Counted from the stretch's first letter, positions 8,560-17,963 are shown. The stretch is DNA of 53,618 nucleotides from Desulfocapsaceae bacterium (GCA_028697885.1 JAQVER010000014.1:1-53618); one strand, 5' to 3'. Numbers and translations are program-made. The notes: generated from the sequence alone by a model not told the origin.

Positions 8560-9129
8560 TTATTTCATTATGGCAGATGCCCAACAACCCACCGTTCCAC
8601 TGGGGTATTCTGTGAAATAAAGGTTACTTCTTTTCCGATCATTGCATTCTGCTGGTGACCGGTCACAAATGGAATGCACTAAAGTTCCCATCCAGCAATC
8701 ATGCATCCCTTCTTCCGCTACTTTGAAGTGAGTATCGGGGACAAGAAAGTCCCATGAAATAAGTTTAAATGTTTTACCTTGATCATTCGACCAGACTGCC
8801 GCGACTATCGAGTTGATACCATTGGCAAAGGGCACATATGTAGTAAGATAGGGGACAGTGTTCCATCGTAAAGTAAATTGAGTAAAATAAACCTGATTAA
8901 GATAGACTTCCAACCCTGTGGGGGCGACAGCATCAGGAGTACGCGGCCAATCTCCGTCCCATTTTGTGATGTCCACGCTGTTAGCTTGAAAATCCGTCAC
9001 ATTGACTATTGTCAAGGACGTTGATGCCTTGAGGGAAGCTGCAAAAGCACCTTGTCCCAGAACCGACACCGTCGACAATACCATAGCGGATATAATGAAA
9101 ATCCTTTTTATTCGTTTCATATTACTCAA
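8560..9129 (-). CDS. secreted protein of unknown function (189 aa)
   Basis: A TTG start at 9129 is chosen because GGAG lies 7 nt upstream; the in-frame ATG at 9120 would be 16 nt away. A signal peptide (residues 4-30, ending in GAFAAS) directs export. The mature domain is rich in aromatic residues (W/Y/F) and beta-prone, with five Cys in its C-terminal third (DCWMG, SICDRSP, ECNDR, GCWAS), suggesting disulfides formed in the periplasm or outside. I recognise no family. It follows the repeat protein at 9206-10249 by 76 bp on the same strand, and a strong hairpin ends the unit. A structural or substrate-binding surface role is possible but unsupported. Confidence 0.7.
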   Translation of the reverse strand: MSNMKRIKRIFIISAMVLSTVSVLGQGAFAASLKASTSLTIVNVTDFQANSVDITKWDGDWPRTPDAVAPTGLEVYLNQVYFTQFTLRWNTVPYLTTYVPFANGINSIVAAVWSNDQGKTFKLISWDFLVPDTHFKVAEEGMHDCWMGTLVHSICDRSPAECNDRKRSNLYFTEYPSGTVGCWASAIMK

Positions 9130-9205
9130 AGTCTTACTCCTTTTTCATATCTGTATCGGATAGATTTACTTTCGTCCTTCATACCAGTAACACTATCACC
9201 CAGCG

Positions 9206-10249
9206 TTAGTTAGGCTCACAAATTGCGTTAACAGTAATATCTGCTGAGACATTGGTATCCGTACGCGGATTTGCGACACTCTCGTCATCCCATTTCGTAA
9301 AGTTAGTACCAGCAGCTGGAACTGCCTCAACCGCTGTACCATCTGCTCCATAGTTTACTGTCTGCGGCGAATCGCCCGAGATACTTTCACAGCTTCCGGA
9401 CCCGTATGTCAAGGTATAGGTGTTGATGGTAAAGGTTGCCTCAACAGAGCAGCTTTTCAAGATAGGACCAGTGGTAAACGTATCGCCAACTAGAGATCCG
9501 CCACAGTCGCTTTGGACGGCTGCCGTATATCCGGGATCAGCGGTGACGGTGAAGGCTGTAGTGTTACCGTAATTGACACTTTGCGGTGTGTCTGGTGTGA
9601 TGGTGCCATTGCCCACTTTACTTGGTGTTACGGTGAGAACGTCAAGAGCAAAGCCTGCTTCAACGGTGCAGTCTGTTGTGATGGTATCAGTGGTATATGT
9701 AGTACCTACCAGATTACCTCCACAGGTGCCTGCCACACTGTCCACATGATATCCGTCGGCTGGCAATATTGTGAATTGGGTTGTTGCATTATTTTTTACT
9801 GATTGCGCATTGTCAGGAGCAATCGTCCCGTTTCCTGCTGAAATACTTGGAGTAACCTTATGGCTATTTAATAAAAGTTTAGCAACAATGCCTCCTGCGC
9901 TCCGCGCTTTCGGATAGGAACAGGTGATTTTCACCTGTCCGGATGTTATCCCTGTTCCAATTGTCGCTAATCCGGTTGCGTTAATTTGGACTAACGTAGT
10001 GTTGCTGCTTATCCAATCCACATCTCTGGTAATATTGGTAGCATGTCCTTGAGCATCGAGACCGAAGGCTACAAATTGCTGTTTTCCTACCGTAGTAAAA
10101 ACTCCAACGTGCTCAGGGTAGACTTTAATGCTTACAATATCACCGGCAAAACAATTTCCTGACATTATAAAAAAGACCATTATCATTGCCAATGTATTCA
10201 TGGCAGTGATAATTCTCTTCCTCAGTGGGGTATTATTCACCTTCTTCAA
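9206..10249 (-). CDS. secreted Big_2-like protein with InlB-B-type repeats
   Basis: The TTG at 10249 is preferred because GGAGG precedes it by 7 nt; the ATG at 10288 has none. A signal peptide ends near GNCFAG. Next comes a bacterial Ig-like (Big_2) segment: VSIKVYPEHV, FVAFGLDAQGHATNITRDVDW, ATGLATIGTG. Three divergent InlB-B/Listeria-Bacteroides-type repeats follow, each with the pattern (T/S)-x-G-N-G-T-I-x-P-D-x-x-Q-S-V or similar and a valley such as GYHVDSV or GYTAAV. Two of them carry paired cysteines (CGG...CTVEA and CGG...CSVEA). Such proteins are surface-exposed adhesion or spacer modules. The length after the start choice is 347 residues. No sorting signal such as PEP-CTERM is seen at the C-terminus. 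Confidence 0.8.
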   Translation of the reverse strand: MKKVNNTPLRKRIITAMNTLAMIMVFFIMSGNCFAGDIVSIKVYPEHVGVFTTVGKQQFVAFGLDAQGHATNITRDVDWISSNTTLVQINATGLATIGTGITSGQVKITCSYPKARSAGGIVAKLLLNSHKVTPSISAGNGTIAPDNAQSVKNNATTQFTILPADGYHVDSVAGTCGGNLVGTTYTTDTITTDCTVEAGFALDVLTVTPSKVGNGTITPDTPQSVNYGNTTAFTVTADPGYTAAVQSDCGGSLVGDTFTTGPILKSCSVEATFTINTYTLTYGSGSCESISGDSPQTVNYGADGTAVEAVPAAGTNFTKWDDESVANPRTDTNVSADITVNAICEPN

Positions 10250-10494
10250 AAGATAACCTCCATTTTTGTATGTAAATAATTTTATCATCTATAAAAGCTA
10301 CTTTATTACTTCAAAAAGTGCTATTTGTCAAATATTTCTGGTCCCTCTGTCATGCCCCTTGTTTATCAAAAATCCTTTTTGACAACTTTTAATGTGCAAA
10401 AGAACAATGAGTTAGGTGACAGATGAGGAAAAGTGAAAAGAAAGATTCCTGGAATCTCGACACTCCAACAGGTGAGAACTCCCCTGTGCTTTTC

Positions 10495-11769
10495 TTAGCT
10501 AGTTACTATCTTTCGAAATGATAAATAATGAAGCACTGTAAGACTTGTAAAACTGATAGTTGAAGCTATAGCTGCTCCCATAACACCATATTTGGGAATA
10601 AACAAATAGTTAAATATCAGATTCAACATGGCTGAAATCCAACAATTCCGGTTGTCAAGTCTAATGTTCCCGGTAGCCCCGAGGATTATCCCTGCAACAT
10701 GGCCTACGGGTTTCACCACTGAGGAGGCGAGAAACAGATATATTAAATTAATTGAATCATCGTACTTCCCGCTATAGACCAGATGAATTACTGAAGGCGC
10801 AGCGATGGCGATCACCGCAACAATGGGGATAATACCAATGTAAATATTCTTTACTGACTCTTGAAAAAGGAGCAGGAGTCTTTCCTTGTTGCCAGCTAAT
10901 TCTGAGGCTTTGGGTAGACAGACCCTGAGTACAGAGTCAAATACCATATTCACTGCCTCGTTGACAAACATGGCCATTCCGTAAATACCGACTTCTTGAG
11001 GAGAGCATAAATACCCCAACATCAGTACGTCCGATTTGACAATAATTACAGAACTTATTCCGCTTAACACAGTGAACTTTGAATAGTGAACAATCTTCCA
11101 TAGCAAGACTTTTTTGATTTTGACTGCAATATCGATAAGACGCCTGAAAAGAATTCCGCCGGCAACTGCTGAAACGATCATGCCGAGCGAAAAGATAACA
11201 ATTATATTTTCTGTGGAAAAATGTTCTGTCAAAAAGTATGCGCCAGTTAAAAACAGGATGAAAACAAGGCAATTAAGTAGCTCATAAATAAACAGAAGCC
11301 GTAGTCGCATCCTGGCGATTAGAACCTGGCCTACAAACATATACATCGTAAGGGAAAGAAGCATTAACGGTAGAAAAAAAAGCAGCTTTTTCCGTTCGAG
11401 TCCAGAGTAATGGACAATAAAATCTGCAAAGATAAAAATGACCATGGAAACGATAAAAACATAAAGGATTTTCAAAAGAATGATCTGGAAATTGACTTCT
11501 GCGGGTTCATTTTCACCATCTGTCGCAAATTTGATAAAGGGAAGGTGGAGAGAATTTTCAGAAAATAGACGAGAGAAAAAGTAGATCGAGAGAAAAATAT
11601 TAAAGATACCAAACTCATATGTGGTAAGTAGGAAGCTTGCCAGAAGCACAAGCAGGAATCGGCTGATGGCGCGGCTTAAGGTAGCTCCAAAGGAGAAAAA
11701 ATTGTCCTTATTTTTTATAAATATTGATCTCATACGTTTAGTAAATATTCCACCTTCTGATAATATCAT
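10495..11769 (-). CDS. polysaccharide flippase, Wzx/MATE-superfamily
   Basis: The product is 424 residues with 12 or so hydrophobic segments evenly spread, conserved features of the Wzx/RfbX branch (SFGATLSRAISRFLLVLLASFLL, KSDVLMLGYLCSPQEVGIYGMA, GATGNIRLDN, YGVMGAAIASTISF). Wzx proteins flip undecaprenyl-diphosphate-linked repeat units to the periplasm. Met13 (11733) is an alternative start; neither start has an ideal ribosome binding site. It is the only flippase candidate in the window, so it may serve the glycan begun by the WbaP-type enzyme at 34.8-36.3 kb, although the two are not adjacent. It lies 199 bp downstream of the FG-GAP gene. Confidence 0.85.
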   Translation of the reverse strand: MILSEGGIFTKRMRSIFIKNKDNFFSFGATLSRAISRFLLVLLASFLLTTYEFGIFNIFLSIYFFSRLFSENSLHLPFIKFATDGENEPAEVNFQIILLKILYVFIVSMVIFIFADFIVHYSGLERKKLLFFLPLMLLSLTMYMFVGQVLIARMRLRLLFIYELLNCLVFILFLTGAYFLTEHFSTENIIVIFSLGMIVSAVAGGILFRRLIDIAVKIKKVLLWKIVHYSKFTVLSGISSVIIVKSDVLMLGYLCSPQEVGIYGMAMFVNEAVNMVFDSVLRVCLPKASELAGNKERLLLLFQESVKNIYIGIIPIVAVIAIAAPSVIHLVYSGKYDDSINLIYLFLASSVVKPVGHVAGIILGATGNIRLDNRNCWISAMLNLIFNYLFIPKYGVMGAAIASTISFTSLTVLHYLSFRKIVTS

Positions 11770-11968
11770 TCAGCTAATGTATCCTTGAATAAAGTTTTGC
11801 TTACAGAAATGAGTGCTACTCGCCACTATAATATCTAAAATTTACAATCAGTCGTCTTATTAGTCTCTGTTGATGCAATTATGTGTCGTGTGCTACCAAG
11901 CCGGGCCAGCTTTTATTTACGCAGTGCCATGTAATGTTCAATACTTACCGTGATGTTATTTTGAAAAA

Positions 11969-13726
11969 TTATCTAGGACTATATAGGGGGCAAGAAATTT
12001 TTTTAAATTTTTCATACTGTGGGTCTCCCCACCTTTTTGGTACATTCTTATCTCCTGAGTTATAATAAATAGTAAAGCTACTCCCGCCCCAGGTCAGGAT
12101 CTCTTCCCGGCCATCACCGAATAAATCAACCACTATTGCCATGGCTTCATAAGGATTAAAATTCGGTTGATTATGCACTCCCTCCCAGTTTGTCGGGTCT
12201 TCGACAACCGCACCAGAGAATTGTTTTATTAATATTTTGTTTGAGATCGGTGAGGCTATGGCCAGCTTAGATTTTTGTCCATGATTTATCGGGTTTGGCA
12301 CATGCCGTTCTATATATAAAATCTCCGTCCCGATTATATGATCCCATTCAATCCCTTGAACATATTCACCGGCGTTATCCCAACCGGGATAAATCCTCCA
12401 ATCTTTTTTTATGACCTTTCCTTGATAGTTGGTCATCCAGTGGTTGAAACCATCATTATTCCTGACAAGTATTTCAAGTCCATACGAATCAGGATCAAAA
12501 TCACCAATGGTATGCTGGTGAGGATGTTTCTGTGAATCGGGAGACAGGGTGGAAAATAATTGCTTATTACCGGTCGTGTATCCGTAGGCCAGTAATGAAG
12601 GATAGTTGTTAATTGGAGAATAAAGACTAAATACTGATTCAAGTCCGGTTCTGGAAGGATCTAAATCTTTAACCGTTGCCGCACAAAGCCCTCGGCCTTC
12701 GGTCATATTATTAGCATCGACCAACCAGATTAATTTACCATGTTCATTCAAGGCAATGGAACCAAAAAATATTTCATCTCCACCGACACCATCAAGGTTG
12801 GCAACTTGTGGTGTTAAATAGACAAACATGCCATTGTCTTTAACTTCACGAGAAAAAGTCCATTCGATATTTGGCGAACCGCTGCGGATGTCGATGGCTG
12901 TAATATTAACACTTGTATCGTAACTTGCGCTGGTCACAATAATTCTGGTTGAACTCTTGGGGGTATCTTCTGCTCTTTGTGCCAGCAGAACATACATCCA
13001 TTGTTCTCCAGGGCTTAGTTGAATAGTTTGCTTAATGTTGCCAGTTTTTCCATCTCTTATAAAGAGTGTTCGCCAATCGTTTCCAAAATGTAAAAATTCT
13101 GCTTTTAAATCTCCATCTGCATCACCGATAAAGCCATAGGTAGTGTAATTCCAAAAATAGTGTCTGGAGTAATCCCAGTTTGTCTTGGTGGATATATCCC
13201 ATAATTTTTTCCCACATATTGAGTAGGCCGCGATGCGATTTCTATTGGCCATGACAAGATCCGGGATTCCATCATTATCCAAATCACCAATAGTCGGTCG
13301 GCCATTGAAATCAATATTGACCTGGTGGCTTTTTAATGTACCCGCAGCCTCATCAGTATCAATTTTTATGCATTCAGCCCCGACCGTTGAAGGGTTAATT
13401 GGCTCAGGAATAGGATTTGGAACAGTAATTGAGTCTGAATTGGTAGTAGTTTCATCATAAACAGTTCGAATCTTGATCTCCCGAGGCGGTATATTAAGTG
13501 TTTGAATAGAGAGATTAGGATTATTGCTTTGAGGAGTATTCATGCTACCGATGTTACCGGTCCATTCATAGAAACTTCTTAAGAAATAAAAAGGAGTATT
13601 AGCTAAAATATTGATATTATTTCTATTATGGTAGAGTGCGCTGTCTGTTTCCTCATGCATAATTAATTTTCTATCAACACAAGGGGATAAAAAAATAATC
13701 AATACAATAAACAATCTAATTACCAT
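11969..13726 (-). CDS. exported FG-GAP/VCBS-repeat protein
   Basis: An N-terminal hydrophobic stretch (residues 1-16) with a nearby Cys (LSPCVDRK) suggests a signal peptide, perhaps of a lipoprotein. From about residue 140 the 585-residue protein shows repeated Asp-rich loops: GDLDNDGIPDLVM, GDADGDLKAEFLHF, ANLDGVGGDEIFFG, KDLDPSRTGLESVF, GDFDPDSYGLEILV and VDLFGDGREEILTWGG. These are calcium-binding FG-GAP/VCBS blades of a beta-propeller. The overall pattern recalls the propeller of family 11 rhamnogalacturonan lyases, but no catalytic residues can be assigned, so binding or lyase roles remain open. No ribosome binding site is visible. The start lies 16 bp from a decayed transposase, so its native promoter may have been replaced. 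Confidence 0.75.
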   Translation of the reverse strand: MVIRLFIVLIIFLSPCVDRKLIMHEETDSALYHNRNNINILANTPFYFLRSFYEWTGNIGSMNTPQSNNPNLSIQTLNIPPREIKIRTVYDETTTNSDSITVPNPIPEPINPSTVGAECIKIDTDEAAGTLKSHQVNIDFNGRPTIGDLDNDGIPDLVMANRNRIAAYSICGKKLWDISTKTNWDYSRHYFWNYTTYGFIGDADGDLKAEFLHFGNDWRTLFIRDGKTGNIKQTIQLSPGEQWMYVLLAQRAEDTPKSSTRIIVTSASYDTSVNITAIDIRSGSPNIEWTFSREVKDNGMFVYLTPQVANLDGVGGDEIFFGSIALNEHGKLIWLVDANNMTEGRGLCAATVKDLDPSRTGLESVFSLYSPINNYPSLLAYGYTTGNKQLFSTLSPDSQKHPHQHTIGDFDPDSYGLEILVRNNDGFNHWMTNYQGKVIKKDWRIYPGWDNAGEYVQGIEWDHIIGTEILYIERHVPNPINHGQKSKLAIASPISNKILIKQFSGAVVEDPTNWEGVHNQPNFNPYEAMAIVVDLFGDGREEILTWGGSSFTIYYNSGDKNVPKRWGDPQYEKFKKISCPLYSPR

Positions 13727-13742
13727 CGAATATTAGCCAATT

Positions 13743-13934
13743 TTAGAAGGTGGTAGGGGATATGGGTACAGTCGGTCCGCTAAGCAAGAGGGACTGCTTG
13801 ACCGTCTTGTCAAACTCGAAAAGGCGTATGAATCGGTAGCAAAATTCAGCAAGGTAACGAGAGATGGATCTTGGGGAAACCGTGTGGCGGGTGTCGCGGA
13901 TGGAATTTTTAACGTTTCCACTCAAGGTTTTCAT
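13743..13934 (-). pseudogene. remnant of an IS1595-family (ISXO2-like) transposase C-terminus
   Basis: Read on the minus strand, this 63-codon fragment contains LSGNVKNSIRDTRHTVSP followed by SRYLAEFCYRF and a basic/aromatic tail. It closely follows the ISXO2/IS1595 C-terminal signature, roughly (I/L)SNxK-x-x-I-x-GT-x-H-x-VS-x-(K/R)-HLxRYLxEFxYRFNRRF. The expected NRRF is mutated to IRLF. The upstream catalytic domain is absent: an in-frame TGA lies just before the Met. The region 13935-14164 shows no further transposase similarity. The open plus-strand frames across this interval are shadows. It is a dead fragment that marks an old insertion between the GT2 and FG-GAP genes. Confidence 0.65.
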
Positions 13935-14164
13935 TCATTTGAAGCCCGGGTTGTTGAAACAAGAACCCTCAGAGGTAGCTACCTTATTGTACAATGTGGG
14001 ATGCAGGAGCTTGTCTCATCTTTGCGATATTATGAAACAATTACTTTCTCCCTGCAAGGTGCCGGGACAAAGTGCGACTCTCGCTGTGCTGACAATGGTA
14101 AAAAATTTTTCCGATTGGTACTGAATTGTTTTTTACACATGCTTGCTAGCAATATCGGAGCCAG

Positions 14165-15061
14165 CTACTTTCCCCCACTGAGATAACCCTTGACTAAGCC
14201 CAATAATGCCTTCGTATTGCCACGTCTGAATTCTCTCGCTATCGTCTTCATGCCGAGAAAGGGCAAAAGCAGATTAAAACAGAACCATTGAAAGGATGAG
14301 GCATGACGCTTAAAAAATCTTCGCATGTTCTGTCCTTTCATCAAGGTATAATCAGCGGTATAACCGGAAAATCCTGTTTTTGATCCTAAATGATAGACCA
14401 CCGCATCAGGTACAAACAAAAATGGTGCTCCGCCAGGATTGGCACGCAAAACCATATCGATATCTTCATAGCCATAAGGATCGAAAGAGACGTCAAATCG
14501 GCCAGCCCTTTCAAGGGCTTTCCGGTGCATTAAAACAGCGGTTGTTGGTACACAGTTCGGGAATCGCTCATTCTGGTATTGTCCTGTGTCAACTTCTCCA
14601 TGCCCTCGAGTCTGTGTAGAGCCTGTGTAAAAATTAAGTTTCGGGCCGCCGGCACTATCTATAATCTTATCTGTCCCCATTTGATACAAAAGAGGCGAAG
14701 CAATCTCAACAGAGGGATCTTCACAAGATTCGAGGCCATCCACCAGCTTGCTCAAAAAATCAGGCATGACCACAATATCATTGTCCATGAATAGGATATA
14801 TGTAAAATCGAGATGTTGCAGGGCATACTCTATCGCTGTATTGCGTCCACCAGCAGCGCCGATATTTTGTTCATTACGCAAGACAAGAACATGAGGGAAT
14901 TTCTCGATGACTTCATCTTGAACCCCGTCTTCAGAGCCATTGTCCACAAGCAGAATTTGTTTATGCTCATACTGGCACTTGAGAAGGCTGTTCAAACAAT
15001 CAAGGGTAAGTTTTTTCTGATTACAGGTAAGGATAACAATGGCAACAAGAGGAGAGGTCAT
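14165..15061 (-). CDS. GT2 glycosyltransferase, rhamnosyltransferase-like
   Basis: This 298-residue enzyme has a GT-A fold of the WbbL/RfbN-like group: VAIVILTCNQK at the N-terminus, LLVDNGSED near residues 37-45, FMDNDIVV (Asp93, Asp95) as the metal/nucleotide motif, and GYEDIDMVLRA in the acceptor region. The ending is amphipathic and likely membrane-associated. It is the last gene of the ten-gene minus operon; its ATG directly abuts the stop of the upstream GT4 gene, so translation is probably coupled. The donor is probably a dTDP- or UDP-sugar; the sugar cannot be told from sequence. Confidence 0.88.
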   Translation of the reverse strand: MTSPLVAIVILTCNQKKLTLDCLNSLLKCQYEHKQILLVDNGSEDGVQDEVIEKFPHVLVLRNEQNIGAAGGRNTAIEYALQHLDFTYILFMDNDIVVMPDFLSKLVDGLESCEDPSVEIASPLLYQMGTDKIIDSAGGPKLNFYTGSTQTRGHGEVDTGQYQNERFPNCVPTTAVLMHRKALERAGRFDVSFDPYGYEDIDMVLRANPGGAPFLFVPDAVVYHLGSKTGFSGYTADYTLMKGQNMRRFFKRHASSFQWFCFNLLLPFLGMKTIAREFRRGNTKALLGLVKGYLSGGK

Positions 15062-16192
15062 TTAGTTCTCATTCACCAGATTTTTAAATATTGCCAGAGT
15101 TTCAGCTGCACATTTCTCCCAACTGAAGATCTTTGAACGTTCAAAGCCTTTCTCACGCATCTTCTGCTGCAGGGCTTCATCGTTCAGCACCTTTTTTATG
15201 GCATCTGCAATGGCTTGACTATCTAGGGGATTAACGGCAAGCGAAACTCCGTGGGTAAGCTCCGCAAGGCCGGTTCCATTAGAGGTAACAATAGGGCAGC
15301 CACAGATCATGGCTTCCGTTGTCGGTATGGGAAACGCTTCTATGATGGTTGGATAGAGATAAAGTTTTGCCAGGCTGTAAAATGCAGGGAGATCCGCCTG
15401 CGGAACAAGACCAGGAAAGATAAGGTCATCTTGGATACCCATACCTTGCAAATCATGGTCTTCTCCATAGCGATCACAATCACGTCCGACCACGACAAAT
15501 TTTTCTTTCCCGCCCATCTTTTTATACAGGGAATAGGCCTCAGCCATTCCCTTGAAATTCTTGCGGGTATTTCTGGTACCAGGATCATAACGAATGACCG
15601 TGAGAATGAAATCGTCAGGCAGATGATATTTTGCGCGAACTGCGTCCAACACTTTTTGGTTGGAAATAGGTTTGAAGATCTTATTTGGGCCGAAATATAT
15701 GGTCTTAATCTTCTTTTTGCACCAGGGAAAGGCTTTCACAAAACCATCAGTTGAATAGTCAGAGACAGAGCTGATAAAGTCAGCCTTACGAAAATAGAGG
15801 GGCATAACCCTTTTGATATAGAAATTGTCTATGGTGGTGTACACCTCGTCATAGGGTGGTACAAACCAGTCAGCACCGTGGACCACCATCACTGTTTTGC
15901 AACGAGTAAAGAGAGGTACAGTGAATTTCGGATTGAAAATCAGATCAATTTTTTCGCGCCGTGCCGCCAGGGGTATTTTGATTTGGTCCCATATGGCCTT
16001 GTTTTTTCCGGGCAATAATAGCTCGCGGCAATTGGCAAACTTGCTGTAACGTCCAAGGTGCTTTTCACTTTTATAAAAGAGGACATAGTCATTCTCATGG
16101 TCCAGTTTTAAAAGCTCCTCCACGATATTCCTGGCATAGACCCCAATTCCTCCGGCCTCGTCAGCTGATCGCATCATAATAGCTATGCGCAT
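15062..16192 (-). CDS. GT4 glycosyltransferase
   Basis: A 376-residue GT-B fold enzyme of family 4. The N-terminal domain begins MRIAIMMRSADEAGGIGVYARNI-type with the glycine-rich acceptor loop, and the C-terminal donor domain contains FILTVIRYDPGTRNTRKNF, the FPGLVPQADLPAFYSLAKLYLYPT segment and the E-x7-E motif region EAFPIPTTEAMICGCPIV. It transfers a sugar from a nucleotide donor with retention of configuration. It overlaps the upstream acyltransferase gene by 10 nt and abuts the downstream GT2 gene, showing a tightly coupled operon. Confidence 0.9.
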   Translation of the reverse strand: MRIAIMMRSADEAGGIGVYARNIVEELLKLDHENDYVLFYKSEKHLGRYSKFANCRELLLPGKNKAIWDQIKIPLAARREKIDLIFNPKFTVPLFTRCKTVMVVHGADWFVPPYDEVYTTIDNFYIKRVMPLYFRKADFISSVSDYSTDGFVKAFPWCKKKIKTIYFGPNKIFKPISNQKVLDAVRAKYHLPDDFILTVIRYDPGTRNTRKNFKGMAEAYSLYKKMGGKEKFVVVGRDCDRYGEDHDLQGMGIQDDLIFPGLVPQADLPAFYSLAKLYLYPTIIEAFPIPTTEAMICGCPIVTSNGTGLAELTHGVSLAVNPLDSQAIADAIKKVLNDEALQQKMREKGFERSKIFSWEKCAAETLAIFKNLVNEN

Positions 16193-16947
16193 TGCTCTGC
16201 TCCTTCACCTCTTGTGTCAGTGACCACTGCCGGAATTCCTTTTGCTATTGAATTCGGGGGGATAGATCTGGTCAAAACAGCTGAAGCTGCCATGATGGAT
16301 CCAGTGCCCACCTGTACCCCGCCCAGAACCGTAACATGGGCGCCAAGCCAGACATTATTGTCAATTTTCACACCACCGTCATTCTTAATTCCTTGCAGGC
16401 GAATCGGGATATCAAGACGATCGATATTATAATTTCCTCCGCCAATCACAAAACTCATCTGACCAATAATCACATCTGCACCAATACAAACAGGACAGTG
16501 ATTGGTTGATTGAATGATTGTTCCGGCATTGATCCCGGTTGAGTCACCAATGGCAATGGAACCGTTTTTACAGGAGAGCATCACATTATTGGAAAGGATA
16601 ACATCATTGCCCAGCACAATAGCCTTGTCTGTTTCATCGTTTCTTCCGTCGAGAATACAACCTTCGCTGATCACCACGGAATCGCCCAAGTGTATCCGCT
16701 TTGGATGCCGGAGCACTACCCCTTTTGCAAAGGCAGTTTTTTTGCCGCAGGAGCCAAAGAGTCTGGGCCAGAATATCTGGCGCAGAAGCATACCTAATGC
16801 ACCCGGGATAACACCAATCCAGGCACACAACTCAAAATAGAACAGAAAAAGCAGAGAACGGTTACCAATAATAACATCTTGATATTTAGTAAGCGCCGAT
16901 CCTTTTCCGGTAATGGCCTTATGTGTTTTTTTCAGGTCATCAGTCAT
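16183..16947 (-). CDS. left-handed beta-helix (hexapeptide) acyltransferase
   Basis: The 254-residue product contains many hexapeptide repeats, e.g. VVISEGCILDG, DVILSNNVMLS, SIAIGDSTGINAGTII, VKIDNNVWLGAHVTVLGGVQVGTGSIMAASAVL. These build a LbH prism of the WcaF/NodL/maltose-acetyltransferase kind. A hydrophobic stretch (about 28-52) may attach it to the membrane. Such enzymes use acetyl-CoA (or another acyl-CoA) to O-acetylate a sugar in the cytoplasm. It is sandwiched in the operon between the SDR epimerase and a GT4 gene, overlapping the latter by 10 nt, so it probably decorates a glycan intermediate. Confidence 0.88.
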   Translation of the reverse strand: MTDDLKKTHKAITGKGSALTKYQDVIIGNRSLLFLFYFELCAWIGVIPGALGMLLRQIFWPRLFGSCGKKTAFAKGVVLRHPKRIHLGDSVVISEGCILDGRNDETDKAIVLGNDVILSNNVMLSCKNGSIAIGDSTGINAGTIIQSTNHCPVCIGADVIIGQMSFVIGGGNYNIDRLDIPIRLQGIKNDGGVKIDNNVWLGAHVTVLGGVQVGTGSIMAASAVLTRSIPPNSIAKGIPAVVTDTRGEGAEQCA

Positions 16948-16979
16948 GATTTTTGAGTTTAGAGCTCTTTGCCATTTCC

Positions 16980-17963
16980 TTACAGATATCCTTCTGCTCT
17001 ATACCACTCGCCTGTTCTCTTCAGTCCCTCATCAAGACCTATCCGGGGTTGATAGCCGAGATCTTTCTTGGCCTTACTGATATCAAAGGCCCTGTTCTGC
17101 CGATACCAGTCAACACGCCTGGGAAAAATCGGCGGTTTCATTTTGAACGGTTTACAAATCTTTTCAAAAAAATGGCCGGCAATGATGAGCGGCCAGATAG
17201 GATAATGGGGAATCTTTACTTCAACCCCCAGAGCTTTTGCGGTGCGACGCACTAAATCCTCAATCTCAACATACTCTTCATCGGCAATGAGGTATGCCTC
17301 TCCATTTCCTTTTTCCGGATCCATGGCAAGGACATGCGCATCAATCAGACTGTCAATATACAGGGGATGATAATAGGTTTTACCACTTCCGAACATGGGA
17401 AACATGCCATTATTCACCCGTTTGAAAATCATAAAAAAACGTTCCGGATCTCCAGGACCGTAGATGGCGGCCGGACGGAGAATAGTTGCCTTCAAACCTT
17501 TTTTTACATAGTCAAGCACAATCGGCTCGGCCATATATTTGGTTTGCTGGTAATAATCAGCTGCATTGATGGGCGCTGTCTCATTGGCCGGTGGGTTTTC
17601 TACATTGCCATGCACACCGCAGGTACTGCAGTAGATAAATTTCTTCACCTTATTCTTGAACGCAGATTCCAGAACAATACGTGTCCCGCCCACATTGACT
17701 TCGTCGTAGTATGAATTGGGAACATCCATCTCCCGAAAAGCAGCGGCAAGATGCTGGACGACATCAACTCCCTGCATGCACTCTTCAACTACTTTGGCAT
17801 CGGTGACCGTGCCAATGACAACTTTTGCTCCCCATTGACGGAGTTCATCTGTCTTCAGCCCTTCCTGATAGTCAAGAGCAACCACCTCATGCCCATCATC
17901 CAAAAGTCTCCGAACTAGGGCCTTTCCGGTAAAACCGGTTCCCCCTGTCACCAGAACTTTCAT
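16980..17963 (-). CDS. NAD-dependent epimerase/dehydratase (extended SDR)
   Basis: The N-terminus carries the Rossmann motif GGTGFTG (7-13), the acidic end of strand 2 (Asp31) favouring NAD(H), STCGVHG with the catalytic Ser/Thr, and the YxxxK pair Tyr138-Lys142. At 327 residues it matches extended SDR sugar-nucleotide epimerases, dehydratases or reductases. The C-terminal half is like the group that includes 3-beta-HSD/NSDHL-like proteins in surface-glycan loci. The precise substrate cannot be told. It lies 24 bp downstream of the amidotransferase gene and 32 bp upstream of the acyltransferase gene in the ten-gene operon. Confidence 0.88.
   Translation of the reverse strand: MKVLVTGGTGFTGKALVRRLLDDGHEVVALDYQEGLKTDELRQWGAKVVIGTVTDAKVVEECMQGVDVVQHLAAAFREMDVPNSYYDEVNVGGTRIVLESAFKNKVKKFIYCSTCGVHGNVENPPANETAPINAADYYQQTKYMAEPIVLDYVKKGLKATILRPAAIYGPGDPERFFMIFKRVNNGMFPMFGSGKTYYHPLYIDSLIDAHVLAMDPEKGNGEAYLIADEEYVEIEDLVRRTAKALGVEVKIPHYPIWPLIIAGHFFEKICKPFKMKPPIFPRRVDWYRQNRAFDISKAKKDLGYQPRIGLDEGLKRTGEWYRAEGYL

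Noticed and set aside
13737..14186. Open plus-strand frame of about 150 codons opposite the transposase remnant
   Set aside because: The minus strand carries a recognisable IS1595-type signature here, and the plus frame overlaps the end of the GT2 gene without a ribosome binding site or a family match.
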